In this document: positions 1 through 12,197 of the stretch, piece by piece | How the letters are laid out: the number at the start of each line of letters is the position of its first letter | Position numbering within the stretch: the first letter of the stretch is position 1 | NCBI RefSeq assembly: GCF_003255815.1 | Contig: NC_037686.1 | Span: 58,253,888-58,317,887, forward strand | Reading direction: 5' to 3' | DNA: 64,000 nt | Source: Theropithecus gelada | Taxonomy: Eukaryota > Chordata > Mammalia > Primates > Cercopithecidae | Translations under genes and position numbers: made by a program | Notes under the pieces: generated by a model | What the model saw: the letters and a program-made list of their open reading frames with translations, nothing else | Told to the model about the DNA's origin: nothing | Database searches by the model: none

Positions 1-1125
1 ACTCCTTTTGAAATCCCTTCTAGTAGAAGAAACATTGAATTTCCATTTACAGTAGTATGGAAGGCCCAATCAGAATAGACCTTGCATAAAATGATATTTT
101 GATTCATTGCTAGGCCTTTAGAAAGGAATAAAAATTGTAACAGAAAAGGAAAGAAAGGGAGAAAAATAAAAGTTAAGAAAATAAAACATACAAAAAACAG
201 AGTTCCCGAGCTGACATAAAATTTGTAATGTCCCTCACTGTACGTATGAATTAGCTCTGTGATATTCATACTGCATCTAAGGTGAACATTAAGGAGAGGG
301 AGGCAGACCTGGGAACCCTGATTAATTCTTAGAATCTGAGAAATGGCTGGAGTGGTTTCAGGTTATTTTCTCCCAAGGAGATACAGATGCAAATCCAATC
401 ACTTTTACACATTAATTACCCTCAATTCAGGTTCTCAGGTTTTCCGTTGATTAATATAATTCAAATAAATTTTAAAATTAATGAAAACAAAGAGACAGCC
501 ATCATGAATGAAAGTCCATAGAAACAACAAAACAACTTTATAATGTTAAATACCTTAGTTATTAGAATTCATAGAGAATATAAAATTAATATGAATGCAA
601 TATATGAAATAGAAAGCAGATGTGATCAAAACCATCAGCAAATTACACTATATCATTTTTAGAGGTATATTCAAACTGTTTAAAGTGGAAAATATATATA
701 ATTGTCTAAATAAAAAACAAAATAAATGAAACTGTGCCAAATAAAAATAATAACTCTCTTGATAGGGTTATCACTGGCCTTATTTGGGCTCATATGAATC
801 ACTGAATAATGATAGTGGGAAGAATAAGGCTAACAGGTGGTTTTTAACTTATTCTTTCTCACCAGGGACATTCAGGCAAAAGAATGACCTTAACCAGAAT
901 TCCCTGTAAATCTGATCTTTACAATTATTTTTTACTAGGTTTTCTTTTAATAATGATTTAACAGGAAAGGGAAAAAAAAAAGTGCCATTATGTATAGCAT
1001 ATATTTTGTTAGTACAGTCTTGATGTTTTACAACTGGTTATTTGGGGGAGAAAAATGAGGATTTTTGGTTAGGACATGTCACTCCTTTCGTTAAAAATGT
1101 AGAGTTATTTCTCCTCCCCTTCAAT
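1..1125. other. AT-rich unique DNA, no gene seen
   Basis: This stretch is strongly AT-rich with frequent stops in all frames. I recognise no repeat family, RNA gene or exon in it. Very old, decayed repeat sequence could be present below what can be read by eye. Confidence 0.5.
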
Positions 1126-1129
1126 CTAA

Positions 1130-1510
1130 GCCCACTCTGTATCCTGTTATGACTAATAAAATGAGGTAGAAGTGACCCTGTGTCAATTCCAGTTGGCAAG
1201 AGAGGTCATATAGAAAGGACATGATATTAAAGACACAACGGGGATAAAAAATCCAAGAAGGCTTCTCTTATATCAGAGACCTTTATGCTATTGAATAAGG
1301 TGACTATTCTTCTTTGTGTGGCTTTTTTCTCCCCGTTTAGCCCCTAGATGAATGCAGTCACATAAGTAGCCCCAGCTGGTACTTTGTGAGGCAGAAACAA
1401 CAACCAGTCAATCTCTTAAATTTTAAGACATAGTAAACCATTTTGTTGCTTTAATACACTAAGTTTTAGAATGTTTCTTTTGTAGCAATAGATAACTGAT
1501 AGAGAGGCTA
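1130..1510 (+). mobile_element. MLT1-type MaLR LTR remnant
   Basis: The block follows the order of an MLT1 LTR. A segment resembling 'gaggtagaagtgaccctgtg' lies near the start. The end shows the family's 3' signature: a stretch resembling 'acactaagttttagaatg' followed by 'caatagataactgatag'. It is heavily diverged, with no internal retroviral sequence beside it, so it is probably a solo LTR. The MLT1 subfamily cannot be decided by eye. Confidence 0.55.
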
Positions 1511-2099
1511 ATGATACATGACCATAGAATCTTGATGGCAAGAAATGAAACTATAAGACTGTGAAATACAATCAACAATTGATTCTCCATAGGAACAGCA
1601 TTATAAGAAGAAAGGGTGATCAAATTAATTGCTAAACTTATGAGTGAAGATAAAAAGCCTTATCATTACAAAATAATAATGCCCGTGTCTAAATAATAGG
1701 GCCATAAAAATGGTAGAACATGAGTGATGGAGAATAGAGTATAAAGCAGGAAAAGTGTGGCCTGACGTACTGTTCTAAGGAATCTACTGCTTAAGAGAGC
1801 CATATTTTTCAACATTCTTATTGATGTATATTAAACTTTGTTAAGTACATGAGATAAAATCAGAAGAATCAATGTTAAGAAATAAAAAGTTTATATAACT
1901 TCCAAACTGTAAGTCAGTAATGGAAAAAAAATGAAATAACACATACAAAAAAAAATGAAAGCAATAAAAGTCAATTTAAAGCAGCAAGAAAAATGTAAAA
2001 TACGCATAGTAAAATATAAGCTCAGACTTATTACTAAACACAATAAAGGTAAATAATATAAGTTTAGAGAAATAAGTCATCAGATTAATTTTTAAAAGA

Positions 2100-4720
2100 T
2101 TTTTTGTACTTTGTTTATAAGAAACAATCCCAAATCAAGTGGACAGAACTGGAAACCAATGGAAAGAGAAAGATTTACAAGTGAATACCAGCTAAGAATT
2201 GCATGTGTGTATTGAATTTTCAATTGATCTAAGAGTTACAACGTTACAAACACATTAAGATATAAAGTACCCTAAAAAATACATAAAACTAAAATTGATA
2301 AAACTTCAGGGAGAAATTTTTAGATACATCATCACAATAAAATATTTCAACTTATTTCTTTTAGATATATAAAAAACTGGTACAAATGTAGATGACTTGA
2401 CAAACATTCATAAGCTTGGTTGATGAAATATGTATATAAAGAATCAGTGCCCTGAGCAACAAATAGTGATGTGTCCTCTTTTTAAGTACATATAGAACAT
2501 CTATAAGAACTGAACATATTTTAGGCTATAAAAAAAGCTTTAATGAAGTATTAATATCAATAGACTGTAAGTTCTATGAAGGAAAATGATTTTTGTCTGT
2601 TTATTCACTAGGATACTGAAGAACAAAGACAAGTAACTACTGTGCAGTAGGTACTCAAATGAATATTTGTAGTTTGAATGAATACAATAATATTATCAGA
2701 CTCAAGTCTGTTTAAACAGATGCCAATAACAAAAACATAATGAAAATAAATATAATAACAATTCTGAATAGCCAATGTCAAAAAAGAAACAATAAAATAT
2801 AAAAGTACAATACTAAAAATAAACTAATATTGAAAATACTACACATTAAAATGATGTGAAGTAGTTAATGGATACCTAAGAAAAAGTACGTTACCTCAAA
2901 TATGAATATGAGAAAGAAAAAAGCTGATAGTGAACTAAAAGCCTAAAATTAAGAAAATAGAGAAAAATAAAATGACATTAAATCCAACAAAGTAAAGTTA
3001 AATCAAAAGTTTATTCTTTGAAATGACCAAAAATATACACAAAGCTTCTAATAATTAATAGGACTTATCAAAGAGAGAAAATAAAGTATAAATAATTGAT
3101 ATTTAGAATGAAAATTTGACTTATATACACATCTAGCAGATATTAAATTCAATAGAATAATATAACAAATGCAGTCCAGTATATTAGAAAATATCCAACA
3201 AATTGAACTTAAAAATCAACATCAAGAAGAAGTTTAAAAGCTATCTTGGAACCTTTAAATAAATTGATTTGAGAGTTAAAATTCTTACTCTTGCGCTAAC
3301 CGTATACTTAAAGAAAACACTAGAATAAAATGGTTCTGTAACAGTGGTCTGACAAACTTTCAAAGAACAGATCACTCTAATATAAAAACAAAGAAAACAA
3401 AATCTTTTAGAGAAAAAAGTGAAGAAAAGGAATACTACACACAATTTTACATGAGGCCAAACCTTGATGCCAAAACCAAAAAAGACACGAGGGAAAAACA
3501 GAAGTCACATCAAGGTGCAAATATCAAATACAGCAATGATAAAATAAATACACAATAGTCTTATTGGTTTTATTGAAGATCAGAAAGTATATTATGACAC
3601 ATTACCATATTTATAAGTGACAATGGAAAAGGCATGAGATTTGTATCAATAGATGAAAAAAGGCACATTAATATTCAAATCTTAATCTTCGGTGAAATAC
3701 CCTTACATTGATAACTACAAAACGTGTTGATTAAAATTAAAGAAGACCTATAACAGGAGGAGAAATAGAACATGTTCATTGATAAGAACAAAATGTAACT
3801 TAAGCAAATTTTAGAAAGCATAATAAATTGAACTTCATAAAATTAAGAACTTCTGCTCTTTGAAGGACACTCTTAAGATAATGAACAGATAAAGTACACT
3901 AAAAATATTTGAAAATCACATATCTCAAGAAAGGCATATTCAGAAGATATAAATCATCACAACATTCAATAAATGTATTAAAAATAATGTACAAGCATTT
4001 TAATAGACACTTCCCCAAAGAAAATATAGAGAAAAAGAAAAAGCGCTTGAAAAAATGCTTGACATCATTGTGACCTACAGCACAATGAGATACTACTCCA
4101 CACTTATTTGAAGGTCTAAAATTTAAAAGACTGACCATGTCAAGTGTAGGTGACAATATGGAGAAGATGGAAACCTTATCTACGGCTCAAAGGATTGTAA
4201 AAATGTTTAACTACTTTGGAAAACAGTTTGCCAGCTTCTTAAAAAGTTAAACATACACTGACCATGTGATTCAGATATTTGTACTCTTAGGCATTTACCC
4301 ATGAAAAATAAAAGCATATATTCATACTAGACTTCTACACACATTTTTTTGTAGCAGCTTTAGTGATAATATCTAAAAACTGCAAACAATACAAATGTTG
4401 ATCAAGGGAATGGATAAACAAATTTTTGTGCAGAAAACTTCACAAAGGAGTGAATATCGATTAAAAGATGTTATTGAGATAAGGAGATCAAGAGGAGAAA
4501 TCTTTGCTGGAGTATGTGAGTAGGCCCTAAATGCAAGCACCTGTGTCCTCAATTTAAAAAGAAATTAAAAAGGAAACAAAAAAGTTCACCAAAGAGGGAA
4601 ATGTGTTAGAAAAACTTTGTCACTAAGATACCATTAAATATATAGTAATGAAAAGAAATGAATTTAAATAAAAACACACAAAAAACTCAACCTGGATAGA
4701 TCTTAAAAACATAAAATTAA
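2100..4720 (+). mobile_element. Old L1 (L1M-type) ORF2 region, decayed
   Basis: Segments match L1 ORF2 in the correct order on the plus strand. Around 2480-2540 is the 'cataaaaca' region in decayed form. Around 2860-3080 is the segment that ends in a run resembling 'ttctttgaaa'. Around 3850-4120 is the 'cttctgctctttgaagga' to 'caatgagatactactcca' part. Around 4200-4440 is the extreme C-terminal coding region, with a 'ggcatttaccca' stretch and 'ggaatggataaacaa'. Stops and indels are everywhere, so nothing is translatable. The divergence fits an L1M-age element, tens of millions of years older than the L1PA copies elsewhere in the window. Confidence 0.7.
2555..2690 (+). mobile_element. L2 3'-end fragment nested in the L1M block
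   Basis: The sequence from 'actgtaagttctatgaagg' through 'gtaggtactcaaatgaatat' to 'gtttgaatgaat' follows the well-conserved 3' end of LINE L2. It sits between two pieces of L1 ORF2, so either it was inserted into the L1 or the L1 pieces are two separate copies. Confidence 0.6.
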
Positions 4721-4754
4721 ATTTTAAAAATCAGTAAGAGAAGTCATAGCAATC

Positions 4755-5180
4755 AGCTAATGCCACACTTTTGCTTTGCAACAAACTACCCCCCGAACTG
4801 ATGATTTCTAACATCATTTACTCTGATGCTTTCGGGTATTCAGATTGACCGCCATATGGGTGATGAAGTCTGGGCTTGTCTGAGCCTCTGCTCTTTGAGT
4901 GCTGCACTTTCTGATGATGGCTACAGTTAGGGAGGTTAAGTCTGAGTCTGCTGCAACAGCTCTGGTTCTGGGATCCAGATGGAAACAGCAGCAACTACAT
5001 GGGCATACTCTTGAGATGGTCGAATATTATAGTCCATGAGCTAATGCAAGCCACACTAGCACATTCAAATTCCTTTCCTGCTTGCTTTGAGTTTATTAAT
5101 GTTCCATTGTTGAAAGTGCCTCACATGGCCAAGGCCACAATCAGTGGTTGAAAATGTATTTACACCACTATAGATCTTTG
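4755..5180 (-). mobile_element. MLT1-like LTR remnant, minus strand
   Basis: The block starts with 'gcaacaaactaccccc', which resembles the reverse complement of the MLT1 3' end. It ends near 'cacatggccaaggccaca', which matches the region close to the MLT1 5' end. The middle is poorly conserved, so the family assignment is tentative. Confidence 0.4.
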
Positions 5181-5554
5181 GAGCTCAGATCTTTGTTGAT
5201 CAATAATCCAATCTACAGCAAACAGTTATATTTATAATAATATTTTAGTAAATCTACAAAAAAAGCATAAGCAGTACATTGAATTGCTTAATAGTATTTA
5301 CACATGTGACAAAAACTTTTTAAAGGATTTTTGATAAAGCGATGTAGTGAAAAACACTAAATTTAGAACAGTAGTTAATTCCATGTACTTACTGTTAAAT
5401 GCACAGATATTAGTAATAATTTATTTCTTTATGTGATAGGATCAGTTATGTATTTTGTTATTATGCATTATATATTTTAAACATTCACATTCTTTTGTAT
5501 GTATAAATATTATGCAAAATTTTAAAAGAAACACAAGGAGCAAAAGTTCTGGAA

Positions 5555-5745
5555 ACACAGAAAATTGAATCCTGGTTCTACTTACTATGTGACATGAAGG
5601 AAGTAATTCACGCACATGAGTTTTTTAAGACATTTATATAATGGAGGAACTTATACGAACACAAGAGATATTGTCATAATTAACTGAGATAGCATATATA
5701 GATGAATTGGCACAAAGTAGATGCTCAATAAATAACTCCTTTTTA
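5555..5745 (+). mobile_element. MIR SINE
   Basis: The order 'gaatcctggttctact', 'tactatgtgacatgaagg' and, at the end, 'tagatgctcaataaataa' is that of a plus-strand MIR with a long 3' part. It is strongly diverged. Confidence 0.6.
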
Positions 5746-5756
5746 TTAAAAAAATC

Positions 5757-6400
5757 TTCCTCTATATATATATATTCTCTCTACATAACTGTATATTACT
5801 CTCTATAAATTATTTATATATGTTACTATATACAGCTATATAGTAATAGTAAATATTGCTATACCATATTTATTACATAGTAATTTACTATACAATTACT
5901 GTAGTATTATAGCATTAACTGTATAATTTACTATATAGTAATTTACATATAGTATATAATATATATAGTGTATAGGATATATTATATGTAGTAAATAGTA
6001 TAGCATAATAGTAAATATATTAGTAATAGCAAATATATTTAATAAATATTACTATATAGTAATGGTAAATATAATTAATAATTTATATGTTACTGTATAG
6101 TAATGGTAAATATATTTAATAACCATTACTATATAGTAATAGCAAATATATTTAATATATTTATATATTTAAATATATAAATAGTAAATATAATATAATA
6201 TAAATATAAAATATTTAAATAGTAAATATATTTAATATATTACCATATATTACTCTCTATATGGTAATATATATAGTAACATAGAGAATATGGAATGTGT
6301 AATATATAGTAACATGTATAGGGAATATACATGGGGAAATATATAGATACTATATAGTATATTATATATACTATATTGTAATATTAAATATATTTTCTGT
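5757..6400. repeat. AT-rich degenerate tandem island
   Basis: Almost pure A+T over about 640 bases. It is built from degenerate copies of a unit containing 'tactatatagtaat' followed by 'gtaaatatatttaat'. Clear copies begin near 6053, 6093 and 6127, spaced about 35-40 bases apart. The core is self-complementary (TACTATATAGTA), so the island is also rich in short palindromes. It joins mixed dinucleotide tracts on its right side. Confidence 0.75.
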
Positions 6401-6496
6401 CCCTCTCTCTCTCTGTATATGTGTGTATCTGTGTGTGTGTGTGTATGGAGAGGGGGAGACAGGGAGAGCGAGAGAGAGAGAGAGAGAGAGAGAGAA
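6400..6496. repeat. Compound (CT)n-(GT)n-(GA)n microsatellite
   Basis: A short CT run near 6403-6413 is followed by GT repeats near 6418-6445 and a GA run of about 13 units at 6467-6495. It directly abuts the AT-rich island, so the two together form one unstable simple-sequence domain. Confidence 0.85.
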
Positions 6497-6774
6497 GCAT
6501 ATATATAGTTATCTTTCTCCACTGAGAGTGTTTGTGCTATCACTACAACCAACAAAAGACATTCATTTAATTCCAGAAGAATGACACTTCTACCGACCAT
6601 TCTCTCTAAAACTCTTCATATGCACAGCATATGACTCTAACAAACATACACAAATTCCGTATGTGACTGATACAGAGTATAAATAATAAAATTCATAAAA
6701 GAAAACTAAGAAATAGGATATTTACACAGATGTAGCATGTGGAAACACACCAGTGGAGCAGTAAATGGAAGAAG

Positions 6775-6990
6775 TTGACAACCCACATGGCATGATTCAA
6801 AGGACAGAGGAATATAGTTGGGGTGGGAGCCCTGGTATGAGGCCCTGCTCTGCCACTTACTAGCTGAGTAAATGTAGCTCTAATCTGTTTAAATCTGCTT
6901 CCATAACTGAAAAATAAAGTTAATAAAAATTTTCTCACAGGATAACTGTAACAGATAAAAGTTCAAACATGACATTGTAAAGTGTCTTGA
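6775..6990 (+). mobile_element. MIR SINE
   Basis: The MIR core is visible as 'ctctgccacttactagctga', followed by the diverged 'cctc..tctgtaaaat' region and 'aggataactgtaacag'. Plus orientation. Confidence 0.65.
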
Positions 6991-7454
6991 CATTAGAAAG
7001 AAACACTGTGATACTCCTGAAGCAAATACCTACATGTGCTCTGTCCGCAACTGCTAAAGAGAAAACCTCAGTCTATTTAATTGCTAAATTTTACTTCAAA
7101 ATATGTTTAGAGCATAATGATAAATTTATGCAATTAAAAATGTCAAATAAAGCTTTTTATTATAATACCATTTTATAAAACAATGTGGTTATATAAATAC
7201 ATATATTCTTCTTGCGTGTGTATCAAATTATTACAACTTTTTGGAAAGAACTTCCAAATGTCCAACCCATGCATGGAAATGCACTAAATATCTGTGTTTT
7301 TTAATTTCAGACTTTCACTATAATTGCTAATAGAACTGAACCATATTTATCTCAGTATCTGCCCTAAAGGAGGCAAAAAATGTATTTGTTGAAAATATAT
7401 AGCAAATCAAAATAAGATGACATTCCGAAGTCCCTGGCTGAGCACTGTCTTCTT

Positions 7455-7571
7455 TTAAAAAATTCCTGTATTTTGTTTTTGATTTTTTGATTATTGGCAT
7501 TCTTGCAGGAGTAAGGTGATATCACATCATAGTTTTAATTTGCATTTCCCTGATCATTAGTGATGTTGAGC
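7455..7571 (-). mobile_element. Inverted 5' segment of the L1 at 7572
   Basis: This is L1 ORF2 sequence in reverse orientation, with 'gtaaggtgatatcacatc' and 'tttgcatttccctgatcatt'. In L1 coordinates it directly precedes the plus-strand part that starts at about 7572. That arrangement is the classic product of twin priming, in which the 5' part of a new L1 insert is inverted. Confidence 0.75.
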
Positions 7572-8141
7572 GTAGATGTTGGTGTCAATGTGGTGAAAAT
7601 GGAACACTTCTAAACTGCTAGTGGGAATGTAAACTAGTACAATGACTGTGGTCAACAGTGTGGAGATTTCTTAAAGAAATTAAAGATTTCTTAAAGAATT
7701 AAAAGTAAAACTACCATTTGATCCCACAATCCCACTACTGGGTATCTAGTAGAGGAAAAGAAGTCATTATACATAAAAGATACTTGCACATGCATGCTTA
7801 CAGAAGCACAATTTGATTGCAAAATATGGAACCATCTGAAAAGCCCATCAATCGACAGGTGGATGAAGAAATTGTGATATAAACATATACACACAATGGA
7901 ATACTACTGAGCCATAAAAATGAACAAATTAATGGCATTTACAGCAACCTGCATGAAACTGGAGACTATTATTCTAAGTGGAGTAACTCAGGAATGGAAA
8001 ACCAAACATCGTATGTTCTGTCTCGTAAGTGGGAGCTAAGTTATGAGAATGCAAAGGCATAAGAATGATACAATGGACTTTGGAAACAAGAAGGAAAGGG
8101 TGGGAGGGGGGTGAGGGATAAAATACTACAAATTGGGTGGT
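7572..8141 (+). mobile_element. L1 3' region (L1PB/L1MA age), lacking its tail
   Basis: Plus-strand L1 ORF2 C-terminal region. It runs from 'gttggtgtcaatgtggtg' through 'cccactactgggtatct' and 'atggaatactactgagcc' to the G-rich 3' UTR near 8095-8115. It stops at 'aaattgggtgg' without the rest of the 3' UTR or a poly-A tail, so the 3' end has been lost. The reading frame is broken. Confidence 0.8.
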
Positions 8142-9080
8142 TTTCTGAATTTGTGAGAGCTCTGAGCCATCTATTCTATATGCCATATTCCTATCTCCAA
8201 ACATGTCTCAGAAGCTTACAGTGTGATACCATACATAGCATAAAATATAGAATCCAGTTAATTATTTCTGCTCTGAGCTTTTCTACTTTTCATATAATTG
8301 CTAAGAAAATAACTGCACACATGCTTGCATTTCTACTCACCAGATTTGACATAAAGAGCTCCACCAACACCGAAAATGTCACAATATCAGTGTTCTCAAT
8401 AGTTCCAGTCACATGTTCAGTATTTGGAAATACTCTTCAAGTACACTTGTGAACAAATATGGAAAAGACGAGGTCAAATCACAGGAGGAAAAGTAGTATG
8501 GGAAATTGAGGTGAAGCTCTATAATACTGTGTTTAAGAGATATTTCAATGATCTAAGCTTGTATTAGTTTAAAAGCTTGTTGTAATGTTGCCCTTGGAAT
8601 GTAAAGCACATAATTTTGCCAGCATCCTTTTTTTTTTTTTTCCCTCCTGTCAAACGTTTCAAATATTAGGGTCCTGTTGGCAGCTTAAAAGCTTCTGCCA
8701 AAGTTAACAGAATCTCTGTTTTTTCCTCACAATTGTTCAAGCAAAAGATGCAGATCCTTGATAAGTGTCTTTATCTAATCCCAGCTTGTCTTACCATTAT
8801 TGACTCTCTACTTTATGGAGAAGCACATCAATTTCAAGATGACCTTAAATATACTGCACAAAAAGTACTTTATTGCTTTCTATTTTGATCAGTGTTACAC
8901 AAAAGATTGATGGACTCATTGTGGGGTAAGGTTTAATGATTATTTCTTAGCTCCTGTGCTTACAGAACATTCTGATCACAGCATCCCACAGATTAGGTGA
9001 GGGTGAGAGAAAAGTGCTAATTTAGGTAAATTCTGCAGAGTCTGAAGAGACTGGAACCTGGAAAGAGCAGTGCAGATCCA
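8142..9080. other. Unique DNA, no feature recognised
   Basis: No repeat, RNA gene or convincing exon is recognised. A T run of about 15 lies near 8628-8642. The 113-codon open frame beginning at 8111 starts inside the L1 and has no recognisable protein similarity. Confidence 0.5.
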
Positions 9081-9084
9081 TTTA

Positions 9085-9335
9085 AGAAGCAGTGCACTAC
9101 AGGATAAAGATTGCACACGTTGGAATAAGATAGATTTTAGCTCAATTCCCAACTCTGTCACTTGTTATCTCTGTGAACTTGGGCAAATTACTCAGGGCTT
9201 GTGAAACTCAACTTTCTCATTTATAAATGTGATTAATAATGGCAACCTCTTTGGAATTTCATGAAGATTAAATAAGAAATTCTGTGTACATCCCTTAGCT
9301 CAGTGCTGGCCACATAGTAGGTATATTAATTAGAG
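9085..9335 (+). mobile_element. MIR SINE
   Basis: The order 'actctgtcacttgttatct', 'tgtgaacttgggcaaatta', 'aagattaaataag' and 'gctggccacatagtaggta' is a near-complete plus-strand MIR. Confidence 0.8.
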
Positions 9336-9339
9336 TACA

Positions 9340-9830
9340 AGCTGAGCTGTTATGACAAAGATATTGAAAAATACAGTGTCACAAACAGTTGATTACATAT
9401 TTCTATTTCATATGACAGTCTGGTGAGCAAGAGGTCCAGGGAGCATAGGAAGCTCTGCTCAGTAGGTGATTCCAGGACAGACACGAGTTCCTTTTATCTT
9501 GTTGCTTTGCTACCACCTCCAGTATCACACTGCCTGCATGTTCAAAAGGTGGCTCTCAAAATATATCAATCAAGGTCCCCGCAAGAAACATAGGAAAGAA
9601 TCCATCGACATACTTTAAATGAATTTGGAAAAGGACAGTTTACAGCAGCAGGCACAGGGTTAAAGGAAACAAAAATGATTTGGCAAAACCTAGGAGAAGC
9701 GGACCAGAGCAGAGAGCCTAGAGCAACTTGCCTGAAGGGACAAGCAAAGGGAGCATTTATGGGACCTGTGGGAGAGGGCTGTTCAAAAGGAGCTGTCCAA
9801 AGGGAGAATTTGAGGGGAGGGAGTCATTCT
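9340..9830. other. Probable old repeat remnant, family not identified
   Basis: The section near 9340-9550 has the look of a decayed LTR in reverse. The section near 9590-9830 resembles the repeat-like block at 13820-14215. Neither can be assigned to a named family by eye. Confidence 0.3.
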
Positions 9831-10846
9831 TCCTGGAGAAAAAACATCCACAAAATGGACAACATATTGAGTCCCATCAGCTATTGCATAATCACAGATC
9901 AATGTCAATTTGGCCACATTCTGATCTGACAGTGAACTTCAGCTAATATCAGCACTGCTTATGTAAGGTAAAGGGAAAAAAAAGGAAAATATAAAATGAG
10001 CTAATGTAATGCAAACAAAACTTCAATAGCCCCCCTCCTCATTCCACGTTTCCCTTACCCAAATACCTTGGCTTGAGTGGATTGTTCAACCCAAAACTTT
10101 ATCGAATCACTACCTTGTGGTTATTGGTTGGCCATGTTTTCCCATGGATTAAAACTATGGGACAAGAACTAACGAAGAGATGTCCTGGTGAATATTTTCT
10201 GTTCCACATCATTCTCCTTGCCCCCTCCCCCCACCCCCCAGCATTTTGCAACAACTCAATTTTCCTTCTGTGATTGAGATCAGACACTGCTACAGGCAGT
10301 GAAGAGACCACTGGTCTTCGGAGGAATGAGCTTAACAAGACCAAAATGACCAAGGTCCAATCCCAGGTTACCATTGAACAAAACTACATTTATTGGTTAA
10401 AAACTTTTCTTCCTTGGGTACTACAAGAAAGTAAAAGTTCTCCCAGTATTTTATTTGGAACAATAGTGGGAGAGGCCACCTCCCATTTGGCCCCATTTGG
10501 GACAGAAAAGAAGGAAACCCTGCAAAGTATTGTCTACAAGATTATCCTACACCCGAGACTTCAGAAAGCAAATCTGTCATTTTAAAAAGTTTTTTTCTGG
10601 GTGGCAGGGTATGAGGAAAGGACAGTTAATACAATGGGGGGGGGTGAACTCAGTACCTCCTTTTCTCTATTGTAAAAAGAAATATTTACATAGAAGCTAT
10701 GTTGCACGTTGTGCTATAGTGACGATGAAAATTTTTAAAGACCATAGATGAGAATTATCCGCCATGTTTGAAATGCAAGCTTCTTACTAAGGTATCTATG
10801 GCGCGTCCTAACTCATGAACATCAAGCACAATTATCATAAGAGTAT
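9830..10846. other. Unique DNA, no gene supported
   Basis: Slightly less AT-rich than its surroundings, with a C-rich stretch near 10220-10240 and a run of nine G near 10637. Several overlapping short open frames occur but none resembles a known protein, and splice signals around them are not convincing. Confidence 0.45.
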
Positions 10847-10847
10847 T

Positions 10848-11128
10848 GTTTTATTATTTTATTTATTTTATTTTGAGATGGAGTTTCACTCTTGTTGCCC
10901 AGGCTGGAGTGCAATGGTGCGATCTCGGCTCACCACAACCTCCGCTTCCCGGGTTCAAGTGATTCTCCTGCCTCAGTCTCCCGAGTAACTGGGATTACAG
11001 GTGCCCGCCACCACGCCTGGCTAATTTTGTATTTTTAGTAGATACGGGGTTTCTCCCTATTGGTCAGGCTAGTCTTGAACTCCTGACCTCAGGATATCCA
11101 CCTGCCTTGCTCTCCCAAAGTGCTGGGA
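10848..11128 (-). mobile_element. AluS-like SINE, 5' truncated
   Basis: Minus-strand Alu: a T/A-rich tail on the left, 'ttgttgcccaggctggagtg', and 'tgtatttttagtag' at the monomer junction. It ends at 'caaagtgctggg', so about 30 bases of the Alu 5' end are missing where an MLT1 begins. Confidence 0.9.
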
Positions 11129-11335
11129 ATCAGTCCAGGCTTCTATGATAAAAGGCTTGGTGGCTTAAACAACCAACATTTATTTCGCAGAATTCTGAAG
11201 GCTGAAAGTTTGAGATCAAGGTGCAGGCTGATTTGTTTTCTGGCGAAAGCTATCTTCTTGGTTTACAGATGGTTCCCTTCTTGCTGTATCCTTACTTGGT
11301 GGGAAAGAAAGAGGTCTTTTGTCTCTCTCTCTCTC
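11129..11335 (-). mobile_element. MLT1-type LTR fragment between two Alus
   Basis: 'ggcttggtggcttaaaca', 'caacatttatttcgcag' and 'ttgagatcaaggtgcaggc' are the reverse complement of the MLT1 3' portion. It is flanked on both sides by minus-strand Alus. The rest of the LTR is not recognisable on the far side of the second Alu. Confidence 0.7.
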
Positions 11336-11590
11336 CCTTTTTTTTTTTCTTTTTCTTTTTTTGAGACAGAATTTCACTCTTGTCACCCAGGCTGGAGTGC
11401 AATGGCGCAATCCCAGCTCATTGCAACCTCCGCTTCCCGGGCTCAAGTGATTCTCCTGCATGAGCCTCCACAGTAGCCAGGATTCCAGGCACCTACCACC
11501 ACGCCCAGATTTCTTTTTTTTTCTGTATTTGTAATAGAAACAGGGTTTCGCCATGTTGGCCAGGCTGGTCTTGAACTCCTGATCTCAGGG
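11336..11590 (-). mobile_element. Alu SINE (AluJ/S), 5' truncated
   Basis: An interrupted T tail at 11336-11361 precedes 'gagacagaatttcactctt'. The second monomer is present up to 'tgaactcctgatctcaggg', where the element stops, so about 60 bases of its 5' end are absent. Several mismatches suggest an older Alu than the AluYR copies. Confidence 0.88.
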
Positions 11591-11596
11591 TTATAG

Positions 11597-11623
11597 TTGT
11601 TTGTTTGTTTGTTTGTTTGTTTT
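11597..11623. repeat. (TTTG)n microsatellite
   Basis: Six perfect GTTT units immediately follow the truncated Alu. Confidence 0.9.
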
Positions 11624-12154
11624 AGGTGATTTGGTTTGGGGGCCAGCCAATCAATTAAGTGAAGATTTTAGAGGAATAAACATTTCTGTATTTTTCATTA
11701 CTTTGAAGGACATTCTAATCTCTGGAGTTCCTTCAGAGAGGTCATATTGTTTTTGGTTTACTAGATTGGTGTGGGTGTGGAAGACAGGTCCAGTATCTTA
11801 AACTTTTTCTTTCCTGCCATGATAGACATAATTTCAACATTCAGAAACAAATACCCCCTAACTTATATCAAAGACTTTAGTAGTTTTCTTATCAATTTTA
11901 TTTCTAAGAACTTTGGGACAAATTAGATGTTATTAATAATTTAATGGTCAAATGTTTTGAATATCATGTCACCCTGTTGCTAACTGTTACCACTCTAACC
12001 CTGTAATCCACCTTGTGTCTGATTTTCAGTGCTATTAAAAGGCCTTAACCTTCTTTATTTACCTCTTCTTTCCACTCTTCTCATTCAGATGAATAACCTA
12101 AACTAATTGTGATATTCCCCATTTTCATCTCCAGCCTACAGTAGACAATCACCT
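11624..12154. other. Unique DNA, no feature recognised
   Basis: No repeat family, exon or RNA gene was recognised between the TTTG tract and the young AluY. Confidence 0.45.
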
Positions 12155-12157
12155 CTG

Positions 12158-12160
<3 letters not shown>

Positions 12161-12197
<37 letters not shown>

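Noticed and set aside
6250..6600. 116-codon minus-strand frame with long Ser-Leu and Thr-His runs
   Set aside because: It is the translation of the AT island and the CT/GT/GA microsatellite.
11120..11554. Overlapping 118- and 112-codon frames on both strands
   Set aside because: They are made of MLT1 and Alu sequence.
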